Positions 37,401-48,079 of a stretch of DNA of 64,000 bases are shown piece by piece. Under the pieces are notes generated by a model. That model worked only from the letters and a program-made list of their open reading frames with translations. It searched no databases and had not been told where the DNA came from. The stretch comes from Parelaphostrongylus tenuis (taxonomy: Eukaryota; Nematoda; Chromadorea; Rhabditida; Metastrongylidae): positions 1 to 64,000 of the forward strand of contig JAHQIW010005860.1 of NCBI GenBank assembly GCA_019055375.1, written 5' to 3'. How positions within the stretch are numbered: the first letter of the stretch is position 1; the number at the start of each line of letters is the position of its first letter. A program made the position numbers and the translations under genes.

Positions 37401-40400
37401 GAAAAGTAACTTCTCGGCACTTGTAAAACATTGAGAAAATTATGCATAATTCCAAACAAAAAACAATAATCCTTCAAAATTATGGCCATCATTTTCCATG
37501 ACTCTCCACCATTGGTCCGCCAAGATATGGATTTGGTCGAAGTCGCCATCGTCTTCAACTTCGTATCAAGAACTTTTGACATTCTTATTCGAATTCATCA
37601 AACAATTCAAATCCGGCAACCCTACAAAACTTTTGCATTCCGTGCGGAGAAAAAGGTCAAAATCCGGTGCAGCGCAATCTGGACTGCAGGCAGGATGTGG
37701 CAGAATCTCGACTCCGTCCAATCCATCAAACTTGTCTTTGGACTTTTTGGCAGTGCGCAGTCTGGCATTGTATTCCTCCATCAAAGCGCGCTTTCGGTTG
37801 ACCAAAGACGGGACCAGATCCGGAAATTGGCGGACCGATGACAGAAAGTCGTAGAAAACGATTACCCTTATTTTGACGAATTGTTATCGTTTTTGTTCGG
37901 AATTCACGCATAAATTTCATTTTACAAGTGTCCAAAAACTGTTTCCAACCATAGTACTATTCAAATGAAATATTTGCAGTCAGTTTTATTTGCTGAGTGT
38001 GTGAAAGTGTTTGATTGAGTTGAACGGACAATTAAACCTGACAGGCTCTGAAGAAGACGAAATCGCTAAAACGTCCGTCAATAAACGTACTACACTGTAT
38101 TCAATAGATCTTGACGTTACAAATCTTGTGTCTGCTCAACAAAGAGATACTAAACCTCTTCAGTCCTGTCAAAAACGCTTCAGTTTTCAAAAGTGTCCGC
38201 TATCAGCTAACCTTATGCTATGTCCACTATTTTCCTTCTGCATTGAGAATTTTAGTGCTGCTTCAATCGATACCAAGGGGCTATCTTCGTAAACTCTACG
38301 AAAGAAATCCTTCTTGTATTTTCGGCTGAAAGCAGATAAACATAAATAACCATGTGTAAGAGAACAAAACAAAGGGAAAAAAACTAACATCAAGGAGATA
38401 GTCAAGATTCATAGAGGTAAATACGACAGGTGCTGAATTCAAAACCACTTTTGCAAGGTGTTTGTCGAAGAATTGGCCCCTGAAAAAATCTCGAAAGAAA
38501 TTTCGCAAATTTTATTTGGTACATGATGGAAGATATGAATAAATTTCAACACATTTTGACGAGTACGGCTTAGATTTTCGACTTCGAACAGTGTATCTTT
38601 GTGAAGTCTGCCATATGAAATAGAACTCAGCACAAACTAAAGATCTTTCCTACAAATCAGTTTTATCAAATAGAAATTCCTTGATTCTACGACTATAAAG
38701 CTGATTTTCTGGAGTCCTATTCTACTCTTCAAAGCAAAGCAGTATCTCCAACACCAATACACTGAACAATGGCATATCCTTAAACATCATAAACCTATGG
38801 TGTCCCGTGATATACTTTGCGCAGCTTCCACTCGTAATGAAAAAAGACTTTTCCTCTCTAGATGCACTACAGTATTAAGATCTCGAGGTTGAAAAACGTG
38901 ACTGGCAGTCGGAAAACAATGCGTACTATCATGACAATGATGCCTACTCTCTTTTAGAAGTAGGTTTGTTCCCAGACACTAAAATACTAACCTACTCAAA
39001 AAAGCGTGCAGGTTCTCAAACAACAACTATCATAATGCGTTTAAGATCCACTTACTGCTGGCGCCCTCTTTACCAGATGGTGTCATTTTTGTGCGACTAA
39101 TCTCTGGACGAATACATTGGCGATCCTGGAAATTGCCAGGCATTATAAGGAAGACAATTCGAAAAGAAAAGCGAAGAGTTAGAAATATATGCCTACATTT
39201 CGAATATCAGGTTCCCGCATCCAATCGTCCCAAAATCCAGCAGGCCACTTTGGTCCAAACTCTTTCCACAACTTTTCTAAATTTATCCGTATAACATTGG
39301 ACATTCAGGTGATATACGTCAGAGAACTGAAAAGTGTGGCATGACAAGTTGTAGAGCAAACAGAGTACCTCGTCATCATCCAGCCGAGTCCGGAGAAAAA
39401 ATCGGTGCGATACAACAAAGAATTAGCGGAAAAGTCAATGCTTCCATTCTAAAAAATTCGAATTTTTAAAGCTCTCTCGCATAACGAAACAATCAAAATT
39501 CCAAGAGCGTCTAATTTCAATCTCGGCATTGTACAGTAATTATAGTTTATACCTTAGTAAGCCGACACGAAAACTTTATAATACAATTCGTTCGATTAGC
39601 TGATTTTTAGGCTCGAGGAAGAAGAAACTGCCAATACGTTGCTGTTCGAACAAATCGCATTAAAGTACCATTATTTTTGACTGTTTTTCCAAGACCTCGC
39701 TCAAGATCAATACATCCTGACAGCATATGTTGAACCTTTCATGAAGGTCTGTTATGAGCACTTACCTATACAGTGTAATACACGTGTTTCGACCCTGCAG
39801 CCTCCTCAGTTGCCCGGTACCCCTTGTCTGTTCCTATCACTCTCGGGGAGAATCCCTCACATAGAGGCATCATCGACGAACACGTTACACCGCGCTTCAA
39901 GTGAAAATTCACTTCACACATGGGTAACATCACTGCACGTCAAGTGTCACGATCACCGGACATTGCAGTGATCAACAGTCGATTTTCTCAAGGCTGGTAT
40001 TTTTATTATACGAGGCGAGGGGTACTGTGCAAATGATGAAGCTGCAAGGTTGAAACATATGTATTGCACTGTATAAGTGGTCATGACAGACCTAATGAAG
40101 ACTCACAATATGCTGCCATCATGAATTATAGCAACCTCATGTAAGGTTACGAAGTAGAAATCTGTGAATTATGGCAGTTGAAACGCTCAATATGATTTAC
40201 AAGTAAGCTATAGAGCAGACTCTGGAGATGCACCAAAAGAACTATACCTTGCCGTTGTCATTCCACGCTGAAACACACCACAGTTTAGGATCGATCTCTA
40301 AGAGATATCGCGTAGCGGAAAAATATTCAAAAAAGTCAGCCGAAACATCAAGATCATCTAAAACGTCATTTTTCGTGCACTTTAGCCGCGAAAACGTTTT

Positions 40401-42995
40401 CCACTAACCCTCCAACAGAATGGCGGTGTTGTATCGAAGCACGTCGAAAACATACTCCAAAGCTAGCTTATAGTGCCTTGCAATATAGTAATATGTCATA
40501 TATCGACTGTGCACACTGGGTACAGTGACTCCTTCCTGCTGAGCGCTTTTGTGCTGAAAAAATTAGTCAACCTTGTTGCCCAAAGATCAAAGCTGGACTA
40601 GACTGATAAGATTGGAACCGTTGATATAGGCATCAGTAGCTAGAGCATAAAGGATTAAATTTTCGACGTTGATCAATCCTTAATGGAGTCATGCATTCGA
40701 TTTCATCAAAATTCGTTTTAGGTGAACTGAATGCCTACTGGCCTTTATAGTGAATCGCAGTGGCCTAGCAATGTATCAAATCAGTGCTGATATTCTCTCA
40801 AACAAGTCTGCTACTATTCGCCAAGTCCAGAGAAAAGGAAGCTTAGCGAGCTATGGGTGAGGAGGTGAACCATCGACCACATGTGTGTCGCAGGGCACCT
40901 CTAACCACTGCGCTGATACACCACCTTGATGGCATCAACTTTTGAAATATTGATGTCCATCCGAGAGTCTTACAGCAGTGATATCAGACTAGTTACTAAC
41001 AAATTCACCAGCTTACCTTAATATAATGAACTTGGTCGCGAAACTTGGCTACAGCTCGTTGCACTGCAACATTATCGCAGTCCTGACTAATAATAATAGG
41101 AAAAAGATCCTTAGACGGACGATACCTAAATTAGAACAAAATTACTATTACCGCTTGCGAGCCATTCACAAATAAATTCATAATAAAGGAGTTACAAATT
41201 TTGAATAGATAAGCATATAAAACTGTACTACAAATCAACTTCTCAATAAGGTTAGCAGCAGCTGTTGGACGATTACAGGTGAACACCTGCAATATACTTT
41301 TCTAAAACCATAACTCTTTGACTGAACATCTAAGAGTGTTGAGGAGTTTGTGAGAACACTTCACCTGAGGAAGGAGTTGAACCCGCATTTCACCTAAACC
41401 GGAGCGCTGTGCTACAACTACACCACTGAAGCCACCGCTTTACAACTATATCTTCTCTCTGATAGAAATTATCGAATTTGTCAGCAACCGACATTTAACA
41501 GATTTGATCTGATAAGCACATATCGGCATCAAACCCAGTTGTCTACAGCTACGATAGCTCATATCGTAGAATAGTAGCGCAGCGGTGGGCTTCAATGGTG
41601 AAGTGGTATCGGCGCCACCAGTGTGAGTGAAACTCGAGTTCAACTTCCGCCCTAGATCGATGCGCATTTTACTCAGTATATCTTGGACGTATAGAGCGCA
41701 TTGTAAAATTAGTTTCAACAAAAATTGAAATCTCAATGAAACGGAAACTTAATGATTAAGTGTACACTGAAATCTTTCTGAAAAGACAAAGGACTAAGTA
41801 ACTAACCAAAACCGCCATAGGTTCTTTCCATTGACGATGAACGCCTTCAGATGAAAAGGTATGAATCTTAAATTAGTATCATGTAGACTGAATAAATCTT
41901 CAAGGTTCATTCCGGTCGGTGGCATAGGTTTGCAAGCCTATCTTCTACGCTGGACACGGTTTCATAAAGAGTGTTAGTAATCATCCAAAGGCTTAAATCT
42001 CAAGCAAGAGCGGTACATGGTCGGTTTCATGAAAATACCTTTTTATAACGCTAAAAAATCAAAAATAAAATTATATTTCTATCGGTCGCGCCATACTATT
42101 ACTTCGCTGGAAGCACGAAAAGCATATAAACGTGTAGAGGAAATCTTCCAGTATCAGAGTCAGACGTTCAATCCGGAGTTTATCCAAAGCGGAGGAACAA
42201 TTCCTACTCAAATGCACCTCACTTAGGCGCCATCAATCATGTTCGCGCCGACCTCTTCTGCTCCCCACCTGCCACCGCATGAATTGGCCAAAGAACACCT
42301 GCTCGTGCAAGTGGATCAATCTTATATTCCGCTGCGTTGCAGAGAAAGGCTTTTCAGATTAAGACAGCGTTAGAATGATTACGCTATCGAATGACACTAG
42401 TAGCCGAGAAAGCGCTCTGTGTTGCGAGAAATATGCGTGTCAAAAACATAATTTATTCTGGATCTTTCAGCGTTATTAAAGAAACTTTCAAAAAAAACCG
42501 TACGTCACGCAGCTGAATTGAGCTTCGAAATTACAAACTCTACGGACTTCTTCATCAGTGTAAGAGCTTGAAAATCTGTGCTACCAAACGGAAAGTGCCT
42601 CTTCTATAACATCTAAACTTTTTCCTCCTATGTGATTAAAAACCTTGAACGAAAAGAACTTTGTTAGGATAGGAGGTCACAATAGTCAGAACAGTGACCT
42701 TTTGTGAGGTTCTGCCAATGTTCAAACGTTGAATAGCGTTTCTCAGCTTTTGGACTTCTTCTTGTTCATCTCTCACTTGAATTTGTAATTTATCAATCGC
42801 TAACGATAACTCCACGGCTTTGATGTTAACCTGGAAGCATAATGCTCTTATTATTACCGATAAGAAGTGTGACGTAGAAAGAAAACTTACTCGTCTTTGT
42901 GGAACATCACGTACAGCTAATGTAATAAACAAATATATCCATACGATTGCAGCCAATCCAAGAAATATGAGAAAATTGGTCCTATAAATTTCCAT
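31488..42995 (-). CDS. MGAT1: N-acetylglucosaminyltransferase I (GnT-I; GLY-12/13/14 family)
   Basis: Golgi type II membrane enzyme that adds GlcNAc to the alpha-1,3 arm of Man5 N-glycans. Exons: 42891-42995, 42681-42830, about 41232-41286, 41017-41125, 40409-40553, 40248-40357, 39369-39448, 39197-39276, 39052-39125, 38389-38479, 38212-38325, 34655-34724, 31488-31625. Together they give about 440 residues, the family's usual size. In order: a membrane anchor ([19 protein letters not shown]), a heptad-like stem, [45 protein letters not shown], the metal-binding EDD in [73 protein letters not shown], and a C-terminal [12 protein letters not shown]. The start is chosen because ATTTTAG lies 13 bases upstream. 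Junctions 3/4, 7/8 and 10/11 break phase by one base under simple GT-AG choices, so sequence error or early decay is possible. Confidence 0.85.
33045..33612. repeat. ACACGTG palindrome element H1 (in GnT-I intron 12)
   Basis: Left arm 33075-33165 and right arm 33515-33612 are inverted copies. Both read GATAACATAT, TTGAGCC, an ATGGCAC core and ACACGTGTTC, outer to inner, with a 350-bp centre. The left flank (TTCGAGGCCTCGCTCAGAGC) matches the flanks of H2-H4. This is the most diverged of the four copies. Confidence 0.65.
35150..36520 (-). pseudogene. Penelope-like retroelement relic (RT plus GIY-YIG), in GnT-I intron 11
   Basis: Minus-strand pieces in element order: reverse transcriptase fingers in the open frame 36184-36507 ([20 protein letters not shown]), a palm motif near 36010 with the catalytic pair ([10 protein letters not shown], one base out of frame), KWFRKP-like and NKNILIH-like words near 35860, then a Cys motif ([20 protein letters not shown], in 35446-35628), and the GIY-YIG C-terminal half ([15 protein letters not shown], then HGAVRHN, then [20 protein letters not shown], in 35202-35456). 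This RT-then-GIY-YIG order is diagnostic of Penelope-like elements. It is frameshifted and inactive. It sits in the same orientation as the host gene. Confidence 0.75.
37390..37925. pseudogene. Chimeric mariner relic with an inverted 3' end
   Basis: On the minus strand 37805-37400 encodes the mariner middle and end: [19 protein letters not shown] (second catalytic region, Asp of the usual DNA replaced), [16 protein letters not shown], and [17 protein letters not shown]. On the plus strand 37806-37925 encodes a second mariner C-terminus ([20 protein letters not shown]) pointing the other way. The upstream half of the minus-strand copy has thus been replaced by an inverted tail of a related copy. 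It lies in GnT-I intron 11. Confidence 0.7.
39690..40125. repeat. ACACGTG palindrome element H2 (in GnT-I intron 6)
   Basis: The left arm (about 39720-39805) and right arm (about 40040-40122) share CAGCATATGTTGAACC against GGCAGCATATTGTGAG, TTCATGAAGGTCTG, TACAGTGTAATACACGTG and GTTTCGACC in inverted form. The flank CCAAGACCTCGCTCAAGATC matches H1. Confidence 0.65.
40660..40935 (-). repeat. SINE family A, copy 6 (in GnT-I intron 4)
   Basis: Complement words CGACGTTGATCAATCCTTAA, TCATGCATTCGATTTCATCA and AATCAGTGCTGATATTC; the head complement GGGCACCTCTAACCACTGCG is near 40895. It lies in the same orientation as the host gene. Confidence 0.7.
41340..41700. repeat. SINE family B2 fold-back (in GnT-I intron 2)
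   Basis: A minus-strand tRNA-like unit (about 41360-41445, complement B box GTTGAACCCGC) and a plus-strand unit (about 41580-41665, GGTGAAGTGGTATC head and GAGTTCAACTTCC B box) diverge from a spacer holding CAGCAACCGACATTTAACAG. The same arrangement is at 54715-55265. Confidence 0.62.
41960..42540 (+). repeat. Family D fold-back repeat (in GnT-I intron 2)
   Basis: Colinear with 57600-58250. Shared words are GTTAGTAATCATCC, CGGTACATGGTCGGTTT, GGAAGCACGAAAAGCATATA, ACGCTATCGAATGA and GCGAGAAATATGCGTGT. The outer parts are inverted relative to each other (AGTAATCATCC against CGAATGACACTAGT), giving a fold-back shape. The 69-codon frame at 42017-42226 aligns with one at 57671-57958 only because the DNA repeats. 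Confidence 0.6.
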
Positions 42996-43154
42996 GATAC
43001 TCTTTGATACTAAAATATTTGCCTTTAATGCATTCATTACTTTCACTATTAACAGATACAATGGATTTATAGAAGATGACGAAAACAAAATACATTGAAG
43101 AAACTGACAAACTTGTGCAACCGCTGGGAAGGAGGAGAAAAACACTTCAAATCA

Positions 43155-43447
43155 TAACTTTCGTTTCGAGTGTTTTCTTAAGACCACAGCTCAAATTTCA
43201 ATATGCCTTGCAATCATATTTGAGCCACGCATGTCACTTGTCTGCCAAACAGGGCTGACTTATAGAGCCCGATACACGTGTTTCGATCATGCGATCTGCC
43301 CGACTTGCCCACGATTGAGAAAGGGTAACTGCCCGACTGACGAGATCGCAAGATCGAAACACGTGTATCGGGCTCTATAAGTCAGCCCTGTTTGACAGAC
43401 CACTGACATGCGTGGCTCAAATATGAGTGCAAGGCATATTGAAACTT
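43155..43447. repeat. ACACGTG palindrome element H3 (upstream of GnT-I)
   Basis: Near-perfect arms 43196-43302 and 43338-43447. Both read TTTCAATATGCCTTGCA, ATATTTGAGCCACGCATGTC, AGGGCTGACTTATAGAGCCC and GATACACGTGTTTCGATC, outer to inner, with a spacer of about 35 bp. The left flank is TTTCGAGTGTTTTCTTAAGA. It begins about 160 bp upstream of the GnT-I start codon. Confidence 0.78.
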
Positions 43448-43884
43448 CAAATCATTCTCATATAAATCGTCCCCCGTCAATAACTACTGAAAAAATACGG
43501 GAAAAAAAAATTACAACAGCACTACGAAGATAAAGTGAAAACAAGTTGAACGAAGCATATCCACGGTTCTACTAAGTATGAGACACTTTCGGCTATGAGT
43601 TTTAAGTGCTTATTCAAGAATTTTGAGCGATTTTCACAACTTCCGACCCTATGCGGAGTCGATCCCTGGCTTCACGGTCGTCGGGCGTGCGCGCTGCCAG
43701 TGCACCATAGATGCCCATGATCTGCTGTTCTTCTTCCAGCGATATATAAGATATCGAAGCTGTGGGCAACTAGCCGCAATCAGGATTGGTTTGATGTGCA
43801 CATAAGGCATTGAACCACGCAGTACAAACTGACACTATTATATATACGCAATATACAAGAATTTTTCATTTTACCGCATCAGCA
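43448..43884. other. Intergenic, nothing recognised
   Basis: No coding exon or repeat partner was noticed. The 60-codon frame 43623-43805 has a B-box-like GAGTCGATCCC on the complement and may be a decayed tRNA-like unit. Confidence 0.3.
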
Positions 43885-43985
43885 GAGCGATAGCTCTCGA
43901 TGATGTAGAGGTAAGCGCGCGTCTTCGGCTAGAGTAGACCTACGAGTTCAAGTCCCGCCTGAGGTCGAATGCTTTGCATATCGCT
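43885..43985 (+). repeat. tRNA-like unit, family B2 type
   Basis: A GATGTAGAGGTAAGCGCGCG head, then GAGTTCAAGTCCCGCCTGAG with a good B box (GAGTTCAAGTCCC). No body partner is adjacent; it is a solo unit. Confidence 0.5.
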
Positions 43986-43989
43986 CAGC

Positions 43990-45507
43990 ATCCTTGGAAA
44001 TATATTCACAACATTATAAAACTGCTAAATATGCAGTAAAACAGAGAATTTCTGAGGACTATGTCGCAGGAATTATTGTGTCAATGGAAGAAAATCACAC
44101 CTCCATCGAGTACACTGTTACACATATTTGAAACGTTAATCAATCAAGGAACAGGTGCTATTATCAGTTTATTCTATCTACTGTTTGGCTTTTTTTCCCA
44201 TCAATTATAAGTCCTACGTGAGAATGTCAACGAGGCGCCTCAATGCGGATTTTTTTTCCGCCTGAATCTTACTACCAACTCTAATGATTCGATCACTACC
44301 CTATAACCAAGTATAAATAAACAAAGAAAGCAGATATTACGTGAATAAATTGCAGCGATGCATGTTTAAATCGAACAATGAGCGACTGGAAATTATTAAC
44401 CCTCTCGAGACGCAGCTTTGTCGTTTTCTCCTTGAACTTTCAATACGTTTGATAGCTTAGATTTCGGCAATTTTGGTCACTTTTACTGGTTTTATGGAAG
44501 ACAAGAGTTAAATTTCACTTTCGCTCTATATTTTTTGCCGGCTAAGGTTTGAGAATGGCTTGTCAGGAGGGTTTCAGTACTTATTCAATATATTGAAAAA
44601 CCGGTGATTCTGAAACTGGATTTGGCCTCCGGAAGAAATCTCCATAAAGCGAGAAAATGTTACGTTCCGCATCTGAGATATACGCACCAAAAGCATATGA
44701 GCATGCAGAGAAGATCGTGATGTGTCGGAAAACCAAACAAATCTGGAAAGCCTTTTGGAAACTGTGAGAAAATTTCCTATATAAATAAGGAAATCGCGTG
44801 TCTCCTAATCGCGGTGCGCTTGGCGATTTGAAAGTTACCTCGCTATGGTGCGATTTTCGTCAATTATTTTGAAAAATTTTCTTAGTTTATGGAAATTTTC
44901 TAAGTTTGCAGTACTAGAAGTGCTGAAGAGTCTTTGTTCTATCGCTTCATATAGATGAGCTTTTGATTTTGTTTATGTTGGCGTTATGGAGTTTTGAGAA
45001 AACCACTCTGAAGTTCCAACGCTCCAGAGTTCCAGAGTTACCTTCTTCTGGCGTGAAATTCAATCTTCTTTTTGCTCTTACAGCGCTCCATATAAACTTT
45101 TCCACAATGTGATTTTAGTGTCAAAATCTTCGAGATTTAATCTATCGATAAACCATAAAAAATCCATCGGAAAGCTATTCATAGACCACAGCCTAACAAA
45201 TCGAGTGTGAAACATAATATTATTTTGGCAGTTACAATGCAATAAGAAAGGTTTCTTGGAAGCCAAACACATTATTGAAATCTGCGAGATTTCAGCATGT
45301 AATTACTATTTTTCAAGAGAAAACGTTTTTTCAGCAAAAAAGGCTCCTAAAAGATGGTGTATTCAAATAGATACACGTCGTCCCGAAAGTATTAGTGACA
45401 CATGCTTCAAGGTTATGGAGAAAAAACTAGGGATCTCTACAACCTTGACCGAAATCAAATCGTAAAACCGTAGAAACTCCGTCTTTGCGGAAGCTTTTTT
45501 CTATTAG
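43990..45507. other. Intergenic with family D fragments
   Basis: About 44670-45110 carries diverged family D words (ATACGCACCAAAAGCATATG, GCGCTCCATATAAACTTTTC). Nothing coding was recognised. Confidence 0.35.
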
Positions 45508-46035
45508 GTCGTTCCATAAGTTTTGGCACTGAAGCAGTACACATCAGATTTATCAACCGGAAATAATTAAGATTGCATTATCTTAATATAGTTCAATTGC
45601 GCATTTTCTTGCGAAAAATTTGCCATACAACTTGTCTAAACTTGCTTTGAGATGGAACTGCCGTGGGAATAAATTTGCTTGCTACTCATGCACGAGTGGC
45701 GCGTTGGAGAAAATTCCAGTGAAGCGGCGCGCAGGATTAATGAAGCTTGAAGCGCTGATACGGTTGCAGAAAGGACGGCGAATATCTAGGATCAGTCCCC
45801 GTCCACAAGAAGCTCCATTAACTAACGCACCGTTTTACTAGCACCTTCCCCTACGTGCCATTTGTGCATGAGTAGCAAGAGAATTTCTTCCCAAAACAGC
45901 TCCATCTCAGAGCAAGTTACAAATCAAAATGTTCGCAAGAAGCGCAGTTGAACGATACCAAAATCACGCAATTTCAATTGCTTCTGGTTAATGAAATTAG
46001 TGTTTATTGCTCTAGTGCCATAACTTAGGAAACGG
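45508..46035. repeat. Fold-back MITE, copy 2, with terminal inverted repeats
   Basis: Left end TAGGTCGTTCCATAAGTTTT then GGCACT (45507-45532); right end, complement, CCGTTTCCTAAGTTATGGCA (46034-46015). Inner arms are also inverted: CTACTCATGCACGAGTGGCG against CGTGCCATTTGTGCATGAGT. The end sequence resembles those of Tc1/mariner-type elements, but no transposase is present. Confidence 0.62.
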
Positions 46036-46074
46036 GATAATAACATAGAGCACAAATCTCTGAATATTATACCT

Positions 46075-46424
46075 TTATTTCGAGTGCTTCGTTTAGACAA
46101 CGCTCAAATTTCAATAGATCCTTTGATTATTATTTGAGCCAACTTGTCATGTGGTCTGGTAAGGGCTCTTGTACAGCCCGATACACGTGTTTCGTCCTTA
46201 CAGACTCGTGAGTCGGGCAGAACCCGTTGTCTTTCGATATTTTTTTAGTCAGTTCTCTCGGAAACTCTACTCCCTTACAGAGAGTCACCGAGACGAACGT
46301 TTCACACTCTATGGGTTCTGTCCGATTGACGAGTTTGCAAGGACGAAACACGTGTATCGGGCTGTACAAGAGCCCTTACCAGACCACATGACAAGTTGGC
46401 TCAAATATTAATGAAAGGATCTAA
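46075..46424. repeat. ACACGTG palindrome element H4
   Basis: Arms 46113-46230 and 46313-46424 are close to identical. Both carry ATTTGAGCCAACTTGTCATG, TGGTCTGGTAAGGGCTCTTG, TACAGCCCGATACACGTG and TTTCGTCCTT, with an 80-bp spacer. Because of the symmetry, frames on the two strands (46130-46369 minus, 46169-46411 plus) encode nearly the same ends (both contain VYRAVQEPLPDHMTSWLK), which is a palindrome artefact, not paired genes. Confidence 0.8.
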
Positions 46425-46854
46425 ATATTATATTGAAAAAGGTTTGGTCATAACAAGAAGTCACCGTGGAAGTAGGGTTCTACTTTACTTTTTGACTTTT
46501 ACACTTTTCAGACTTATTTTTTATTCATAGTAGTCAAATGACGCTATTCTGATGGAATATATGACTAACCTCAACATCGCTGAACCCTCAAAAGCCGGCC
46601 AATCATTAGTCCTACAGGTGGTTCGACCAGCCTGAAACCACGGGTTTTGGGTTAATATTAATAATTACAAACTAAGCCTTTTCCTACAATCGTACAATAC
46701 CTATCAAAGCCTGAGTTTTCAATAATTGGGTTTCAGAAAAAAAGTTGGAGATAAAAAGGTCTCGATGTTCTATCTTCAATCCGCCTATTTGCAACATTCG
46801 GACAACCTTGTGTCACAGAAAGAGTGATAGCATAATCGAATTCTCGGCAGTGCA
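46425..46854. other. Intergenic, nothing recognised
   Basis: AT-rich, with no exon or repeat partner noticed. Confidence 0.3.
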
Positions 46855-46930
46855 GTGATTAGCACGAGATTCCGGAAAGGGTAAGACGCGTGTTCAACTC
46901 CAGCTCGGGGCTCAAGGTTTTGTAAAACAT
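46855..46930 (+). repeat. tRNA-like unit, family B type
   Basis: CGGCAGTGCAGTGATTAGCA head, CCGGAAAGGGTAAGACGCG, and a weak B box (GTGTTCAACTCC). It is a solo, decayed unit. Confidence 0.45.
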
Positions 46931-47019
46931 AGACGAGTAGAGTGATACGCGAACTTCAGGTCTAAGCACGTAACACTGACACCTAACACTTTGTTTATCC
47001 GTCTTCAGTGTCTTTTCCC

Positions 47020-47250
47020 ACTGTATGGATTCCAGTACTTCGAGCATTCAATTTCGTTTCTCGTCTTCTTCTTGTACACCGCAGAATATTAGCTGAGTGC
47101 CTCTCCTTACACCCTCGAGGATAGCCTGGCTGTGGCGTTCCATAGGACGCTCTTTGTTGACTGCCAGAGAGCGTTGGTTGTGTTTTCGACCCCGATAGCA
47201 CCGCGACGAGCATCACAACCACTCGGCTACGGAGCCCCTCCTGTTAGTAA
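47020..47250 (-). repeat. SINE family C, copy 3 (best kept)
   Basis: The minus-strand head GTAGCCGAGTGGTTGTGATG matches the A box of Ser/Leu tRNAs, with GGGGTCGAAAAC as a degraded B box. The body includes CCACAGCCAGGCTATCCTCG and ends near GAAGTACTGGAATCCATACA. Confidence 0.68.
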
Positions 47251-47689
47251 ACTGTCTTGCACGTAACATTGTTTTAACTAAACAACCGATGGGAGACCGC
47301 AAGAATGCGATATATCTTCCTCCTAAATTATAAAAATAATTAAAGGGTTCAAAAAACTACCTGAACTGAAGTAGTGAATTCCTTATGCAGTAGTGCAATA
47401 TAAATACCTAGGCAAGAACAATGGCGTTACTTTCAGACGATCTGGCGTGGTGAGTATCTGGAAATCCTCCTGAATTCAATCGAATTAAATCTCTTAGCAC
47501 GAGATCCAATCAAAAATCATTGCTTTATCTCAGCGCCTAAGATGAATGTGAAACAACGAATGATTTAGACTAAAGCGTAAAGCAGAAGAAAAAATATTCA
47601 GACCCACTGCAAAAGTCCAAACACAAAATAATATACAAGAAGTTTCTTGAACATTACTATGTGAAGATGACGGGGCGTAGGGCGCAATG
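47251..47689. other. Intergenic, nothing recognised
   Basis: No coding exon or repeat partner was noticed. Confidence 0.3.
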
Positions 47690-47945
47690 TTTGGAGAACT
47701 CCTGTGATGTGCATGTGGTTGATGGTTCAATTCGCGCCCAAGGCTCATTGAACCTTCTACTTTCGGGGTTAGCGAGTGAGTACCAGACGTGTCTATGAGA
47801 ATAGCAGCACTGACATGATATATAGGTAGGTCACCAAGAGTCACTGTGAAGATCATTCAGCCATCTTTGGCAATGCTTGGCGAAGTCGAATGCATGGCGC
47901 ATTTCACTGAATTCATCGACCTCGAGAGCTTTATCCTTTTATCTT
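47690..47945 (+). repeat. SINE family A, copy 7
   Basis: B-box-like GGTTGATGGTTCAATTCGCG, then AATAGCAGCACTGACATGAT, GAATGCATGGCGCATTTCAC and the GAGAGCTTTATCC tail. Confidence 0.65.
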
Positions 47946-48079
47946 TTCCTTTTCTTTCGGGCGCAGAGGTAGACAACTTCACCGTATGGTTTGATATCTT
48001 AATGAACATGAGGTTATGAAAGGCTAAGTGACATTTTACAATCAAAAGGAAAACATGCGGGACAAAGATTTCCAAGTCG

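Noticed and set aside
38187..38405. Stop codon at 38187 as the end of GnT-I
   Set aside because: The family's C-terminal exons ([20 protein letters not shown] at 34.7 kb; [12 protein letters not shown] at 31.6 kb) follow in phase, so this stop lies in an intron.
42017..42226. Conserved small protein shared with 57671-57958
   Set aside because: The similarity extends outside the frame at DNA level because both lie in family D repeats.
46130..46411. Two nearly identical small proteins on opposite strands
   Set aside because: A direct result of the perfect palindrome H4; both strands read the same arm.
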